Positions 1 through 6,601 of a stretch of DNA of 10,362 nt are shown here, in pieces (within the stretch, counting starts at the first letter, position 1; each line of letters starts with the position of its first letter). The notes below the pieces were generated by a model, which made no database searches, had not been told where the DNA came from, and saw nothing but the letters and a program-made list of their open reading frames with translations. Source of the DNA: Coriobacteriaceae bacterium (lineage in GTDB: Bacteria > Actinomycetota > Coriobacteriia > Coriobacteriales > Eggerthellaceae); assembly GCA_004555335.1 (NCBI GenBank), contig SFII01000059.1, positions 1-10,362 of the forward strand. Reading direction: 5' to 3'. The translations under genes were made by a program, and so were the position numbers.

Positions 1-826
1 CAAGCAGGCTGATAACTGCCTGGATCTGTTCTTGGGGCGTGGATGCACCCGCAGTGACCCCTACTCTAGCACATGAGGAGAAATCGCTTTTCTGTAATTC
101 CTCTGGTCTCTCGATGTGGAAGGCCTGGGGAGCATTCTTGGCGCAAATCTCGTAAAGCCTGGTGGTATTGGAAGAATTATGCCCACCGATCACCACCATG
201 GCATCCACGTCCGCCGCCAGATTCGCCGCGGATTCCTGGCGTCTGCTGGTTGCGGTGCAAATGGTGTCCTTGACAACGAAGGAAACACCTTGCTGGTTAA
301 GATAATCGACGACCTGGTCCAAACGCTCGTGGGACTGGGTGGTCTGCACCACGATTCCCACCGGCTCGTCTAAATGGGCGGGAATCTCGTCGACAGACTG
401 GGCAACCACTACATTGCCCCCCGCCTCCCGGGCATAGGCGGTGATTCCGCAGACTTCCGGATGGCTCTTCTCACCCAAAACCAGCACGGTAGCGCACTGC
501 TTGGCCAAAGACTCCGCTGCCTTCTGGGCTCGGATCACGTGGGGACAGGTGGCGTTTATCACCTTCGCGCCCGTGTTCTCGACCTGGCGCAGGGTCTCGG
601 GAGTGACGCCGTGGCTGCGGATGACCACGCAATCGGCATCGATCTGGTCGGGATAGGATGCGACCGTTACCCCTTTTTCCGCAAGGGCGGCAACAACCTG
701 GGGATTATGGATAAGCGGCCCGAGCGTTTGCGTGCTTTGCGCGCATTCCGCCTGTTCGAGCGCAAGATTCAAAGCGCGTTGGACGCCATAGCAGGCGCCC
801 GCGCATTCAGCCAGGATCACTTCCAT
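1..826 (-). CDS. ispH: 4-hydroxy-3-methylbut-2-enyl diphosphate reductase IspH (LytB), 3' end cut by window
   Basis: Last enzyme of the MEP isoprenoid pathway. It is a cytosolic [4Fe-4S] protein that reduces HMBPP to IPP and DMAPP. From the ATG at 826 there are 275 codons with no stop before the window edge. The three cluster cysteines are visible: C12 (GACYGV), C94 (ATCPH) and C190 (DTICTAT). Substrate-site residues also match the family: H40 in PLIHN, H72 in RSHGV, H122 and E124 in SHPEV, T163 in QTT, and the GGHNSSNTTRL and TAGASTP blocks. An AGGTG Shine-Dalgarno at 832-836, 5 nt from the ATG and overlapping the plsC stop, supports the start. The plsC stop is only 8 nt upstream, so ispH is probably the distal part of the tyrA-aroA-cmk-plsC operon. 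Typical proteins are about 280-320 aa, so little is missing, unless it is fused to a downstream S1 domain as in some Clostridia. Confidence 0.96.
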   Translation of the reverse strand, partial: MEVILAECAGACYGVQRALNLALEQAECAQSTQTLGPLIHNPQVVAALAEKGVTVASYPDQIDADCVVIRSHGVTPETLRQVENTGAKVINATCPHVIRAQKAAESLAKQCATVLVLGEKSHPEVCGITAYAREAGGNVVVAQSVDEIPAHLDEPVGIVVQTTQSHERLDQVVDYLNQQGVSFVVKDTICTATSRRQESAANLAADVDAMVVIGGHNSSNTTRLYEICAKNAPQAFHIERPEELQKSDFSSCARVGVTAGASTPQEQIQAVISLL

Positions 827-831
827 GCAAA

Positions 832-836
832 CACCT
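832..836 (-). promoter_or_regulatory. Ribosome binding site of ispH
   Basis: AGGTG sits 5 nt upstream of the ispH ATG and overlaps the TAG stop of the upstream acyltransferase gene. This fits translational coupling of the two cistrons and fixes the ispH start at 826. Confidence 0.6.
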
Positions 837-1641
837 ATTCGCCTTCTTGGGATACAGGGGGGCAGATGGGATGCTCGGCGAATACCTGGGAGTAATCGGG
901 GCATTCGGGGAACAGCTCCACCATATCCACCTGATCGGCCGGAACCTGCCTATTCAAGGCATAGCATTCGCGCATCACATACCAGGTGCAGGCCTCCAAA
1001 CGGTCGTTCTTGGGCAGGAAGTCGAAGGATTCAAGATACACCGGCTCGCCGAAGACGATGGTGACCTTCGGGAATCTTACCCTCTGGCCCTTGCGCTTGA
1101 TGCTTTCGACATTGCGCATGGTGAAGGGCAGAAGCGGCGCCTTGCCCATACGGGCGATCAACGCGGCTCCTGCATGGAGCTTCGGGGTGGATCCGCTCTT
1201 TCCACGGCGGGTCCCTTCGGGGAAGATACCAACCACTTCCTTGTTCTTCAGCATGCGGGCGGCGCGCTTGAGGGCGGTGCGATCCGCCGTGTCGCGCGCA
1301 ACGGGGAATGCACCCACACGCGAGAAAACCTGCCCACCTAAGCCCTTCGCGGTCTCGAACAGGTTCTCCCTCGCCATGAATCTTACCCACTGCCGGGTAC
1401 GGACCGAAAGGAATCCGAAGATCACGTCTAGGAAAGAGGAGTGGTTTCCCACCAGCACGACACCGCTTTTACCGGCAAACTGCCGCAATGCCTCGCGGTT
1501 GACCACCTTGTAACGCCACAGCACCTTGCACAGGAAACCGAAGATCACATAGCACAGGTTGCCGAACCAGTGGGTAACTTCCTTATCTCCCCCATCGCCG
1601 CCCAAGGGCATGTCCCACATCTGCTCGCATTTCAGAATCAC
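835..1641 (-). CDS. plsC: PlsC-type 1-acyl-sn-glycerol-3-phosphate acyltransferase
   Basis: Membrane-associated acyltransferase, predicted to add the second acyl chain to lysophosphatidic acid and give phosphatidic acid for phospholipid synthesis. The 268-residue frame carries the catalytic HX4D motif (NHSSFLD, H67 and D72), the glycerophosphate-binding FPEGTRR motif (E142-R145), the KLHAGAALIA block near residue 155 and the LLPF block near 171. A hydrophobic stretch at about 28-43 could anchor it to the membrane. The start is uncertain. The GTG at 1641 overlaps the cmk TGA as GTGA and has AAGGA about 12 nt upstream, which favours coupling. In-frame ATGs at 1620 and 1611 would give slightly shorter proteins. 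It lies between cmk and ispH, an order I recall from many Gram-positive genomes. The exact acyl-acceptor specificity cannot be read from sequence. Confidence 0.9.
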   Translation of the reverse strand: MILKCEQMWDMPLGGDGGDKEVTHWFGNLCYVIFGFLCKVLWRYKVVNREALRQFAGKSGVVLVGNHSSFLDVIFGFLSVRTRQWVRFMARENLFETAKGLGGQVFSRVGAFPVARDTADRTALKRAARMLKNKEVVGIFPEGTRRGKSGSTPKLHAGAALIARMGKAPLLPFTMRNVESIKRKGQRVRFPKVTIVFGEPVYLESFDFLPKNDRLEACTWYVMRECYALNRQVPADQVDMVELFPECPDYSQVFAEHPICPPVSQEGE

Positions 1642-2318
1642 AGGGCACCCATCCTTTTCTTTGCCAGGTCGCAGATCGAGTCGACGATCTGCGCGATCGT
1701 CTGGCTGGTGGAATCCAGCTGCACCGCATCATCCGCCGCACGCAAGGGAGCGGTATCGCGCGAGGAATCCAGCTCATCCCTGCGCTCGATATCCGCCAGA
1801 ACCTCATCGAAGTCGAGCGAACCAACGCCGCGTTCCCTGTTCTGCGCGAGCCTGCGGATCGCGCGCTCATGCGCACTTGCAGTGAGGAAGATCTTCAGCT
1901 CGGCATCGGGGAAGACGACGGTTCCGATGTCGCGCCCCTCGACCACGTAGTTGCCGGCATTGCCGATGCGGCGCTGCTGTTCGAGCATGGCGCTGCGCAC
2001 GGGGACATGGGCGGAAACCGCGCTCACGGACCTGTCGATGCGCGAGGTGCGGATTTCGCGGCTCACATCGGTCCCGCCGATGGTTACGACGCTGGGAAGC
2101 ACCTCGCCTTCCATGCACTGGAAGTCGATCTGGTATTCGCGGGCGATCTTACCCACCGCCTGGGCGTCGGACAGATCGATACCGCACTCGAGCGCCTTCC
2201 AGGCGATGGCGCGGAACATGGCTCCCGTATCCAGGCAGGAGAAGCCCAGCTGGGATGCGACCTCCTTGGATACGGTGGATTTGCCGGCGCCCGAAGGCCC
2301 GTCAATGGCAATTATCAT
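1638..2318 (-). CDS. cmk: Cytidylate (CMP/dCMP) kinase
   Basis: Cytosolic kinase that phosphorylates CMP and dCMP to the diphosphates with ATP. The 226-residue protein opens with the P-loop GPSGAGKST (residues 7-15). It then has LDTGAMFRA (about 30-38), the EGRDIGTVVFPDAELKIFL block (about 125-143) and the CMP-kinase hallmark RDELDSSRDTAPL followed by AADDAVQLDST near the C-terminus. Length matches the family at about 220-230 aa. The ATG at 2318 overlaps the aroA stop as ATGA, with AAAGG about 8 nt upstream inside aroA. Its own stop overlaps the GTG of plsC as GTGA. The usual LDTGAMYRA tyrosine is phenylalanine here, a conservative change. Nothing suggests loss of function. Confidence 0.96.
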   Translation of the reverse strand: MIIAIDGPSGAGKSTVSKEVASQLGFSCLDTGAMFRAIAWKALECGIDLSDAQAVGKIAREYQIDFQCMEGEVLPSVVTIGGTDVSREIRTSRIDRSVSAVSAHVPVRSAMLEQQRRIGNAGNYVVEGRDIGTVVFPDAELKIFLTASAHERAIRRLAQNRERGVGSLDFDEVLADIERRDELDSSRDTAPLRAADDAVQLDSTSQTIAQIVDSICDLAKKRMGAL

Positions 2319-3652
2319 CGAGTCAACCTTTCAATGGTCTTCAAGAACGTGGGATAGCTGATATTCACGGAATCAAAGCCGACGATGTCGACGGGATTAC
2401 CCAGGGCCATACCGGCAAGCGCCCAGGTCATAGCGAGGCGATGGTCCTTGCCGGAATCGAATACCAGTCCCTCGGGCGCCTTCAAGCCCGGCTGGCCTTC
2501 GATGCACAGGTTCTCGCCCTCCATCCAGGCATCGACGCCAAGCAGCGCCAAACCGTCGATGATCGCCTGGGCGCGATCGGTTTCCTTCACGCGCAGTTCG
2601 GAAACGTCCCTGAACACCGTCACGCCCTTTGCGGTGGCGGCGACCAGCGCCAGAACCGGGATCTCGTCGATTTCGGTCGCTATCTTGTCGGCAGGCACCT
2701 CGCATCCATGCAGCTCATCCGTGTAACGCACCGAGATGGTTCCGATAGGCTCTTTGCCGGCGCTGCCGGTGCGCACGATGGAGATGTCCGCACCCATGCG
2801 CTCGAGGGTGCGCACGAAGCCGATACGGGCGGGATTGAGGCTGACGTCCTCGATCTGGACATAGCTACCGGGAACCAGCAGGGCGCCGCAAACGGGGAAT
2901 GCCGCCGAAGAGGGGTCTCCGGGCACGGAGAGCACGTCATCGGCTGCCTTCAAGGTGCAGGGACCGTTCACGGATGCGGTGCAGAAGCCCGCAGTGGTAT
3001 CGGCACCGTATTCGGGCAGCATGAGCTCGGTATGGTTGCGGGAGGAAGAGGGCTCGCGCAAGGTGGTAGTTCCCTGGGCGCCCAAGCCCGCCAGGATGAC
3101 CGCGGTCTTCAGCTGCGCAGATGCCATAGGCGCATCGTAGTCGATGGCCTTGAGCGACCTGGATCCGATTTCGGTGATGGGCAGATGCTCTTTACCCGCA
3201 GGCTCGAAGCGAACGCCCATCTTCATGAGCGGTGCGGTAATACGACGCATGGGACGGGTGCACAGGGAATCGTCGCCGGTGAGCGTGACCTCGATATCCC
3301 AAGGGGCGAGCACGCCCATGAGCAGGCGCGCGGTGGTTCCGGAGTTCCCGCAATCGATATCGCCCTCGGGCTGCTTGGGACCCTGCGCTCCCCAACCGGT
3401 AACGGAACCCGCAAGGCTTCCATCGGGCTGGACTTCCAGATTCACCTGGGCACCCAGCTCGGTTACCGCCCTGATGGATGAACGGACATCCTCCGAATCG
3501 AGCACTCCCCTGATGCGCGTGGTGCCCTCCGCCATCGCGGAGAACAGCACCGACCTGTGGGAGATGGATTTATCTCCGGGAACCTTCACAACGCCCTGCA
3601 AGGGGCTCTCCAGCGGATTGATGCGCTGGACATTTCGACTGCTAGTCGACAT
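2315..3652 (-). CDS. aroA: 3-phosphoshikimate 1-carboxyvinyltransferase (EPSP synthase)
   Basis: Sixth step of the shikimate pathway: transfer of enolpyruvyl from PEP to shikimate-3-phosphate. The 445-residue protein has the N-terminal GDKSISHRS motif (about residues 26-34), the PEP-site segment DCGNSGTTARLLMG (about 100-113), DDSLCTRPMRR (about 127-137), the DEIPVLALVA block (about 329) and the signature RVKETDR (about 354-360). It ends with a GKDHRLAMTWALAG block. The frame is open to 3670. I chose the ATG at 3652 because AAGGAGT lies 6 nt upstream of it, while the upstream alternative has no such site. That start lies 11 nt inside the end of tyrA, which predicts coupling. The gene is followed without gap by cmk. 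Glyphosate tolerance class cannot be assigned from motifs alone. Confidence 0.96.
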   Translation of the reverse strand: MSTSSRNVQRINPLESPLQGVVKVPGDKSISHRSVLFSAMAEGTTRIRGVLDSEDVRSSIRAVTELGAQVNLEVQPDGSLAGSVTGWGAQGPKQPEGDIDCGNSGTTARLLMGVLAPWDIEVTLTGDDSLCTRPMRRITAPLMKMGVRFEPAGKEHLPITEIGSRSLKAIDYDAPMASAQLKTAVILAGLGAQGTTTLREPSSSRNHTELMLPEYGADTTAGFCTASVNGPCTLKAADDVLSVPGDPSSAAFPVCGALLVPGSYVQIEDVSLNPARIGFVRTLERMGADISIVRTGSAGKEPIGTISVRYTDELHGCEVPADKIATEIDEIPVLALVAATAKGVTVFRDVSELRVKETDRAQAIIDGLALLGVDAWMEGENLCIEGQPGLKAPEGLVFDSGKDHRLAMTWALAGMALGNPVDIVGFDSVNISYPTFLKTIERLTR

Positions 3653-4796
3653 GAGCGTACTCCTTCGCACTCAAGGGGGCCAGTGAGACGGCAAAGCCAC
3701 CCATGATCAGCTGCATGGACAGCTTTCCGATGTCTCCTTCGTCGGTCAAGATCATGCTTAGCACAGCACTGTCTGCCGTGATGTGGTCGATTTCGATGGA
3801 TTGGATGTTGCATCCCACCTGGCTTGCGATGGTGGTCGCCTCTGCGACCACGCCCTTGCGGTTTTCCATGGGAATGCGCACTTCCACGAGATTGTCGGTG
3901 GAGGGAACCCAACGCGCGGGAAGCGAGCGACGGGTGACGGCGGCTTCTTCAAGCAGGTCGAACATGCGCCTGCGGTCTTCCTGTTCGAGGGCTTCCTGGA
4001 ACTGGCCGATGATTTCCCTGATTTCTTCCAAGCCGGCCTTGATCTCCTTCTTGTTATCGAAGGAGATACCGCACCAGAGCTCGGGGGAACCCGCGGCGAT
4101 GCGGGTAGAATCCTTGAAACCGCCCGCAGCGAGCCTGAACAGGGACTGCTGGTCGTCGGCGTGCCTGGAGGCAAGCTCCACCAGCGAGGATGCCACGATA
4201 TGGGGGACGTGGCTCACCACCGCGACGGCGCGATCGTGGTCTTCGCGCGGGAGGGTGACAACACGGGCCTTCATTTCCACCAAAAGCTCGTGGAGCCTGG
4301 TATACAGCTCGGGGGGCGTGTTCTGGTCGGGGCACAAGATCCAGTGGGCGCCCTCGAACAGGTCGGGACGAGCCCCGTCGATGCCATTCACTTCCGAACC
4401 CGCCATGGGATGGCCGGGGATGAACAACTCGGGACGCTCCAGTACCTGCCGTGCGTCTTCGCAGATGCGCGCCTTAGTGGATGCGGTGTCCGTGATGACC
4501 CCCGTATATCCCCACTCATCGAGCATCTGCAAGTAGCCTTTCGCCGCGGATGCCGGCGTTGCGATGATGGCAAGCTCGCATCCATCCAGGATGAATTCCC
4601 TGAATTCGGGGCTTTCGGGGCTTCCCGCCCAGTCGACCCATCCTTTCTCGAGCGCGACTTCGCAACTGCGCGCCTCGATATCGACACCGTACACGGTGCC
4701 CTGCGGAATGGTCTGCTTGTACGCGGCCGAAACGGATGCGCCGATCAGGCCCAATCCGATAACCGCGATTTTGTTTACGTGCTGTTTTGCTTCCAC
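3642..4796 (-). CDS. tyrA: Prephenate dehydrogenase with C-terminal ACT domain
   Basis: Cytosolic enzyme of tyrosine synthesis: oxidative decarboxylation of prephenate to 4-hydroxyphenylpyruvate. Residues about 8-40 form the Rossmann dinucleotide site (GLGLIGAS at 14-21), with D39 in VYGVD at the end of the second strand, which suggests NAD+ rather than NADP+. Family blocks follow: TDTASTK (102-108), HPMAGSE (129-135), SHVPH (195-199) and GGFKDSTR (225-232). Residues about 303-375 form an ACT domain (VRIPMENRKGVVAEA onward), the usual site of amino-acid feedback control, here probably tyrosine. The length of 384 fits an ACT-bearing TyrA. The start is GTG at 4796 with GGAAG close upstream. It is the first gene after the only real intergenic gap, and its end contains the aroA ribosome binding site and start. 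Neither a chorismate mutase domain nor an arogenate-specific feature is seen. Confidence 0.94.
   Translation of the reverse strand: MEAKQHVNKIAVIGLGLIGASVSAAYKQTIPQGTVYGVDIEARSCEVALEKGWVDWAGSPESPEFREFILDGCELAIIATPASAAKGYLQMLDEWGYTGVITDTASTKARICEDARQVLERPELFIPGHPMAGSEVNGIDGARPDLFEGAHWILCPDQNTPPELYTRLHELLVEMKARVVTLPREDHDRAVAVVSHVPHIVASSLVELASRHADDQQSLFRLAAGGFKDSTRIAAGSPELWCGISFDNKKEIKAGLEEIREIIGQFQEALEQEDRRRMFDLLEEAAVTRRSLPARWVPSTDNLVEVRIPMENRKGVVAEATTIASQVGCNIQSIEIDHITADSAVLSMILTDEGDIGKLSMQLIMGGFAVSLAPLSAKEYAHVD
3659..3665 (-). promoter_or_regulatory. Strong ribosome binding site deciding the aroA start
   Basis: AAGGAGT is 6 nt upstream of the ATG at 3652 and lies inside the last codons of tyrA. 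It places the aroA start within tyrA and argues against the longer frame beginning at 3670. Confidence 0.8.
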
Positions 4797-4899
4797 TTTG
4801 CTTCCAATCTGAATAATGAAGGCTGTCTGTTGGCTGCAAAGACCCAGTGTAACCTACAAAACCCGTCTTCACTAAACCACGAGCGGAGCAATGGGAAGA
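4797..4899 (-). other. Intergenic gap between rluB and tyrA
   Basis: This 103-bp stretch is the only intergenic gap of any size in the window and is visibly more AT-rich than its flanks. In the transcript direction it holds a TANNNT-type -10 candidate and a short TGTA-n3-TACA dyad. I see no stable hairpin followed by a T-run, so no intrinsic terminator for the upstream scp-rluB genes. There is no T-box-like specifier structure and no small ORF worth calling. Confidence 0.6.
4846..4874 (-). promoter_or_regulatory. Candidate promoter of the tyrA-aroA-cmk-plsC-ispH genes
   Basis: On the minus strand TACACT (4846-4851) fits the actinobacterial TANNNT -10 pattern. At 17-nt spacing TAGTGA (4869-4874) is a poor -35 match, 3 of 6 to TTGACA. 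The predicted start near 4839 would leave a leader of about 43 nt before the tyrA GTG. The evidence is mainly position in the only gap. A TGTAGGTTACA dyad overlaps the -10 and could be a small operator or chance. Confidence 0.3.
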
Positions 4900-5874
4900 T
4901 TATTCGCCCAGGGAAGCCGCCTTACACAGCTCTTCCACTTCCCCATCGGAAAGCACGCGCCAGCAACCGCGCCTGATGCCGTCCAGATGAAGCGTCCCCA
5001 TGGCAATGCGTTCCAATTCCAGAACGGGCAGACCGACAGCAGAGCACATGCGCCTGACCTGGCGGTTCATGCCTTCGTGGATGGTGATCTCCAAAATGCT
5101 TCCTTCGGGGGTGCTGCCGATCTCGCGCACTTTCGCCGGAGATGTGAGGCCTCCCCTGATGGTCACGCCACGGCGCAGTTTGGAGATCTGCTTCTTGCCG
5201 GCACGCCCTTTCACGTGCGCCACATAGGTCTTGTCAACGTGATGCTTGGGATGCGCAAGGCGATAGCCCAATTGCCCGTCGTTGGTGAACAGCAGCAATC
5301 CCGTGGTATCGCAATCCAGACGACCGACGGGGAAAAGGCCCGGATACTGCTCCAAGGGCACAAGATCGGCCACGCAGCGCCTGCCTTCGGGATCGCTCAT
5401 AGTGGTGACGAAGCCCGCGGGCTTGTTGAGCATGATGGTGACGGGCGCCTCCCCCAAGCTCACCGGGTCGCCATCGAGGGCAACGGCATCGCTGGCAGGA
5501 TCCACTTTAAAGCCCATCTCGGTCACCGTCTGCCCATTCACGCTCACCCTGCCCGAGGCGATCAGCTCCTCGCAATGGCGCCTGCTCGCAACACCTGCAC
5601 GGGCCAAGAACTTCTGCAGGCGCATGGGGGCGAACTCGCCGGGCACCCCGCCCGGTTCATGGCCGTGCCTTTCCCGCGCCTCATCGGAGCCTTTGCGCAC
5701 TTGCGTTCGCATCTGCACACACGGCTCGGACGAAGCGGCGCGCGAAGCCGGGCAGACCCCCTCCCCCTGCGCTGGACGCGAACCGCGCTTCAGAACGGTG
5801 CGCCTCCCCCCATGCTTTTCGGGAGACTTCCCCATCGCATCCCGACTGCGGCTATTCTTCGAATTGCAAGTCAT
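4900..5874 (-). CDS. rluB: RsuA/RluB-family rRNA pseudouridine synthase, start uncertain
   Basis: Isomerises a uridine in rRNA to pseudouridine, probably in 23S rRNA. The S4 RNA-binding domain begins at MRLQKFLARAGVASRRH (residue 84 of the longest frame, ATG at 5625). The catalytic domain follows, with MLNKPAGFVTT (about 148), GRLDCDTTGLLLFTNDG containing the catalytic Asp (residue 187, or 104 from the S4 start), and HEGMNRQVRRM (about 266-276), all typical of the family. The longest frame (ATG at 5874) overlaps scpB by 23 nt and adds an 83-residue Arg/Ser/Gly/Pro-rich N-terminus. That part uses many GGG, AGG, CGG and CGA codons unlike its neighbours. Other in-frame ATGs are at 5835 and 5712. 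None has a clearly superior ribosome binding site, so the protein may be 241 aa (from 5625) or 324 aa. Position after scpA-scpB is the classical Gram-positive arrangement. The substrate uridine is inferred. Confidence 0.9.
   Translation of the reverse strand: MTCNSKNSRSRDAMGKSPEKHGGRRTVLKRGSRPAQGEGVCPASRAASSEPCVQMRTQVRKGSDEARERHGHEPGGVPGEFAPMRLQKFLARAGVASRRHCEELIASGRVSVNGQTVTEMGFKVDPASDAVALDGDPVSLGEAPVTIMLNKPAGFVTTMSDPEGRRCVADLVPLEQYPGLFPVGRLDCDTTGLLLFTNDGQLGYRLAHPKHHVDKTYVAHVKGRAGKKQISKLRRGVTIRGGLTSPAKVREIGSTPEGSILEITIHEGMNRQVRRMCSAVGLPVLELERIAMGTLHLDGIRRGCWRVLSDGEVEELCKAASLGE
5629..5655 (-). repeat. Two overlapping GC-rich inverted repeats just upstream of the S4-domain ATG of rluB
   Basis: A perfect 6-bp inverted repeat with 5-nt loop (CCGGGC-GGGGT-GCCCGG in transcript sense) occupies 5639-5655. 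A second stem, GGCG-AGTT-CGCC, occupies 5629-5640 and shares two bases with the first, so the two cannot both form fully. They end 3 nt from the ATG at 5625. If translation starts there, they would mask or shape the initiation region. If translation starts at 5874, they are simply coding. Confidence 0.35.
5687..5727 (-). other. Possible RNA hairpin in the scpB-rluB interval
   Basis: In transcript sense, GAGCC near 5727 can pair with GGCTC at 5691-5687. An inner UGUGCA/UGCGCA stem of six pairs (one G-U) encloses a 14-nt loop that itself contains UGCG and CGCA. This is structure seen by eye in GC-rich DNA and may be chance. No known riboswitch or leader family is recognised. Confidence 0.2.
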
Positions 5875-6601
5875 CGAAATCGATCTTCTCCACTACTCCC
5901 ACCGAATCGGCAAGCGCATCGGCGAGCATTCCCCGCATCGCCTGCTCCAAGCGTTCGGCAACCTGTTCATCCTGGGCACCCACAACCAGTTGGGCGGTAG
6001 AATCCGTCATCTGAGGACACTCGCCCACCCTTGCGGCGGAAAGGCGCTCGACGATACGGGCCTTGGTCTCGTCATCGGGGGCGAACTGATCCAAGGGCGG
6101 AAGATCCGCCAAGGAGCGCAGGCCCATCTTCTCCAAGAACGCGCGCGTCGTGGAATAGAGCGCGGGATTGCCCGGGCTGTCTGCGAACCCCGATTCCCTG
6201 ACCAGGCCCTTTTCCAGCAGGGAATTGAGCGAGCTGTCGGAATTGACCCCGCGCACCTGAGCGATGGAGGCGCGGGTGACCGGCTGGGCGTACGCCACCA
6301 CTGCAAGCACTTCCAGCATCGCCTTCGAAAGCCTGCGCGTATCCCAGGAAAGCACATACTGCTCCAAAAGGCCATGAAAACGCGGCTTGGTGGAAAGGCG
6401 CCATCCTCCGGCAACCTCCTGCAGCATGATGCCGCCCTGCTCCTCCAGTCGATCGGCGAGCAACTCGCAGGCATTCTGCACCGCGAGCACTTCCACCTTG
6501 AGCATGCCCGCCATGGTGATGGTGGACACCGGCTCGTCGGAGATGAAGAGCATCGCCTCGATGGCGCTCGCCAGATCTTCTTCTTGCAAACCGGGAAACA
6601 T
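5852..6601 (-). CDS. scpB: Segregation and condensation protein B
   Basis: Winged-helix dimer that binds the kleisin ScpA and regulates the SMC condensin complex on the nucleoid during chromosome segregation. The 249-residue protein begins with the typical FPGLQEEDLASAIEAMLFIS segment. It continues through two winged-helix units, with LQEVAGGWRLSTKP near 60-73, LSKAMLEVLAVVAYAQPVTR near 91-110, RGVNSDSSLNSLLEKGLV near 117-134 and a TTRAFLEKMGL block near 151-161. About 70 residues follow the usual core and end in an acidic tail (DFDDLQFEE), longer than the roughly 190-aa B. subtilis type. The ATG directly abuts the scpA stop (TAGATG) and has a near-perfect GGAGGA site 4 nt upstream. The start is secure. 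Confidence 0.95.
   Translation of the reverse strand: MFPGLQEEDLASAIEAMLFISDEPVSTITMAGMLKVEVLAVQNACELLADRLEEQGGIMLQEVAGGWRLSTKPRFHGLLEQYVLSWDTRRLSKAMLEVLAVVAYAQPVTRASIAQVRGVNSDSSLNSLLEKGLVRESGFADSPGNPALYSTTRAFLEKMGLRSLADLPPLDQFAPDDETKARIVERLSAARVGECPQMTDSTAQLVVGAQDEQVAERLEQAMRGMLADALADSVGVVEKIDFDDLQFEE

Noticed and set aside
2255..3481. Plus-strand open frame of 408 codons antisense to aroA
   Set aside because: Shadow of aroA, which has clear family motifs. The plus-strand translation resembles nothing known to me.
4797..4899. T-box or aromatic-amino-acid attenuator before tyrA
   Set aside because: The predicted leader is only about 43 nt, with no hairpin plus T-run, no T-box sequence and no Tyr/Phe/Trp-rich leader peptide.
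5687..5727. Group II intron-like end because of a GAGCCGTGTG-type string
   Set aside because: The rest of the domain V/VI pattern is missing and no intron-encoded reverse transcriptase is nearby. At most it is a chance hairpin.
5756..5768. G5AG5 run (minus strand) as a G-quadruplex or strong ribosome binding site
   Set aside because: Only two long G-runs are adjacent, so a stable three-tier quadruplex is not supported. No start codon follows at a suitable distance.
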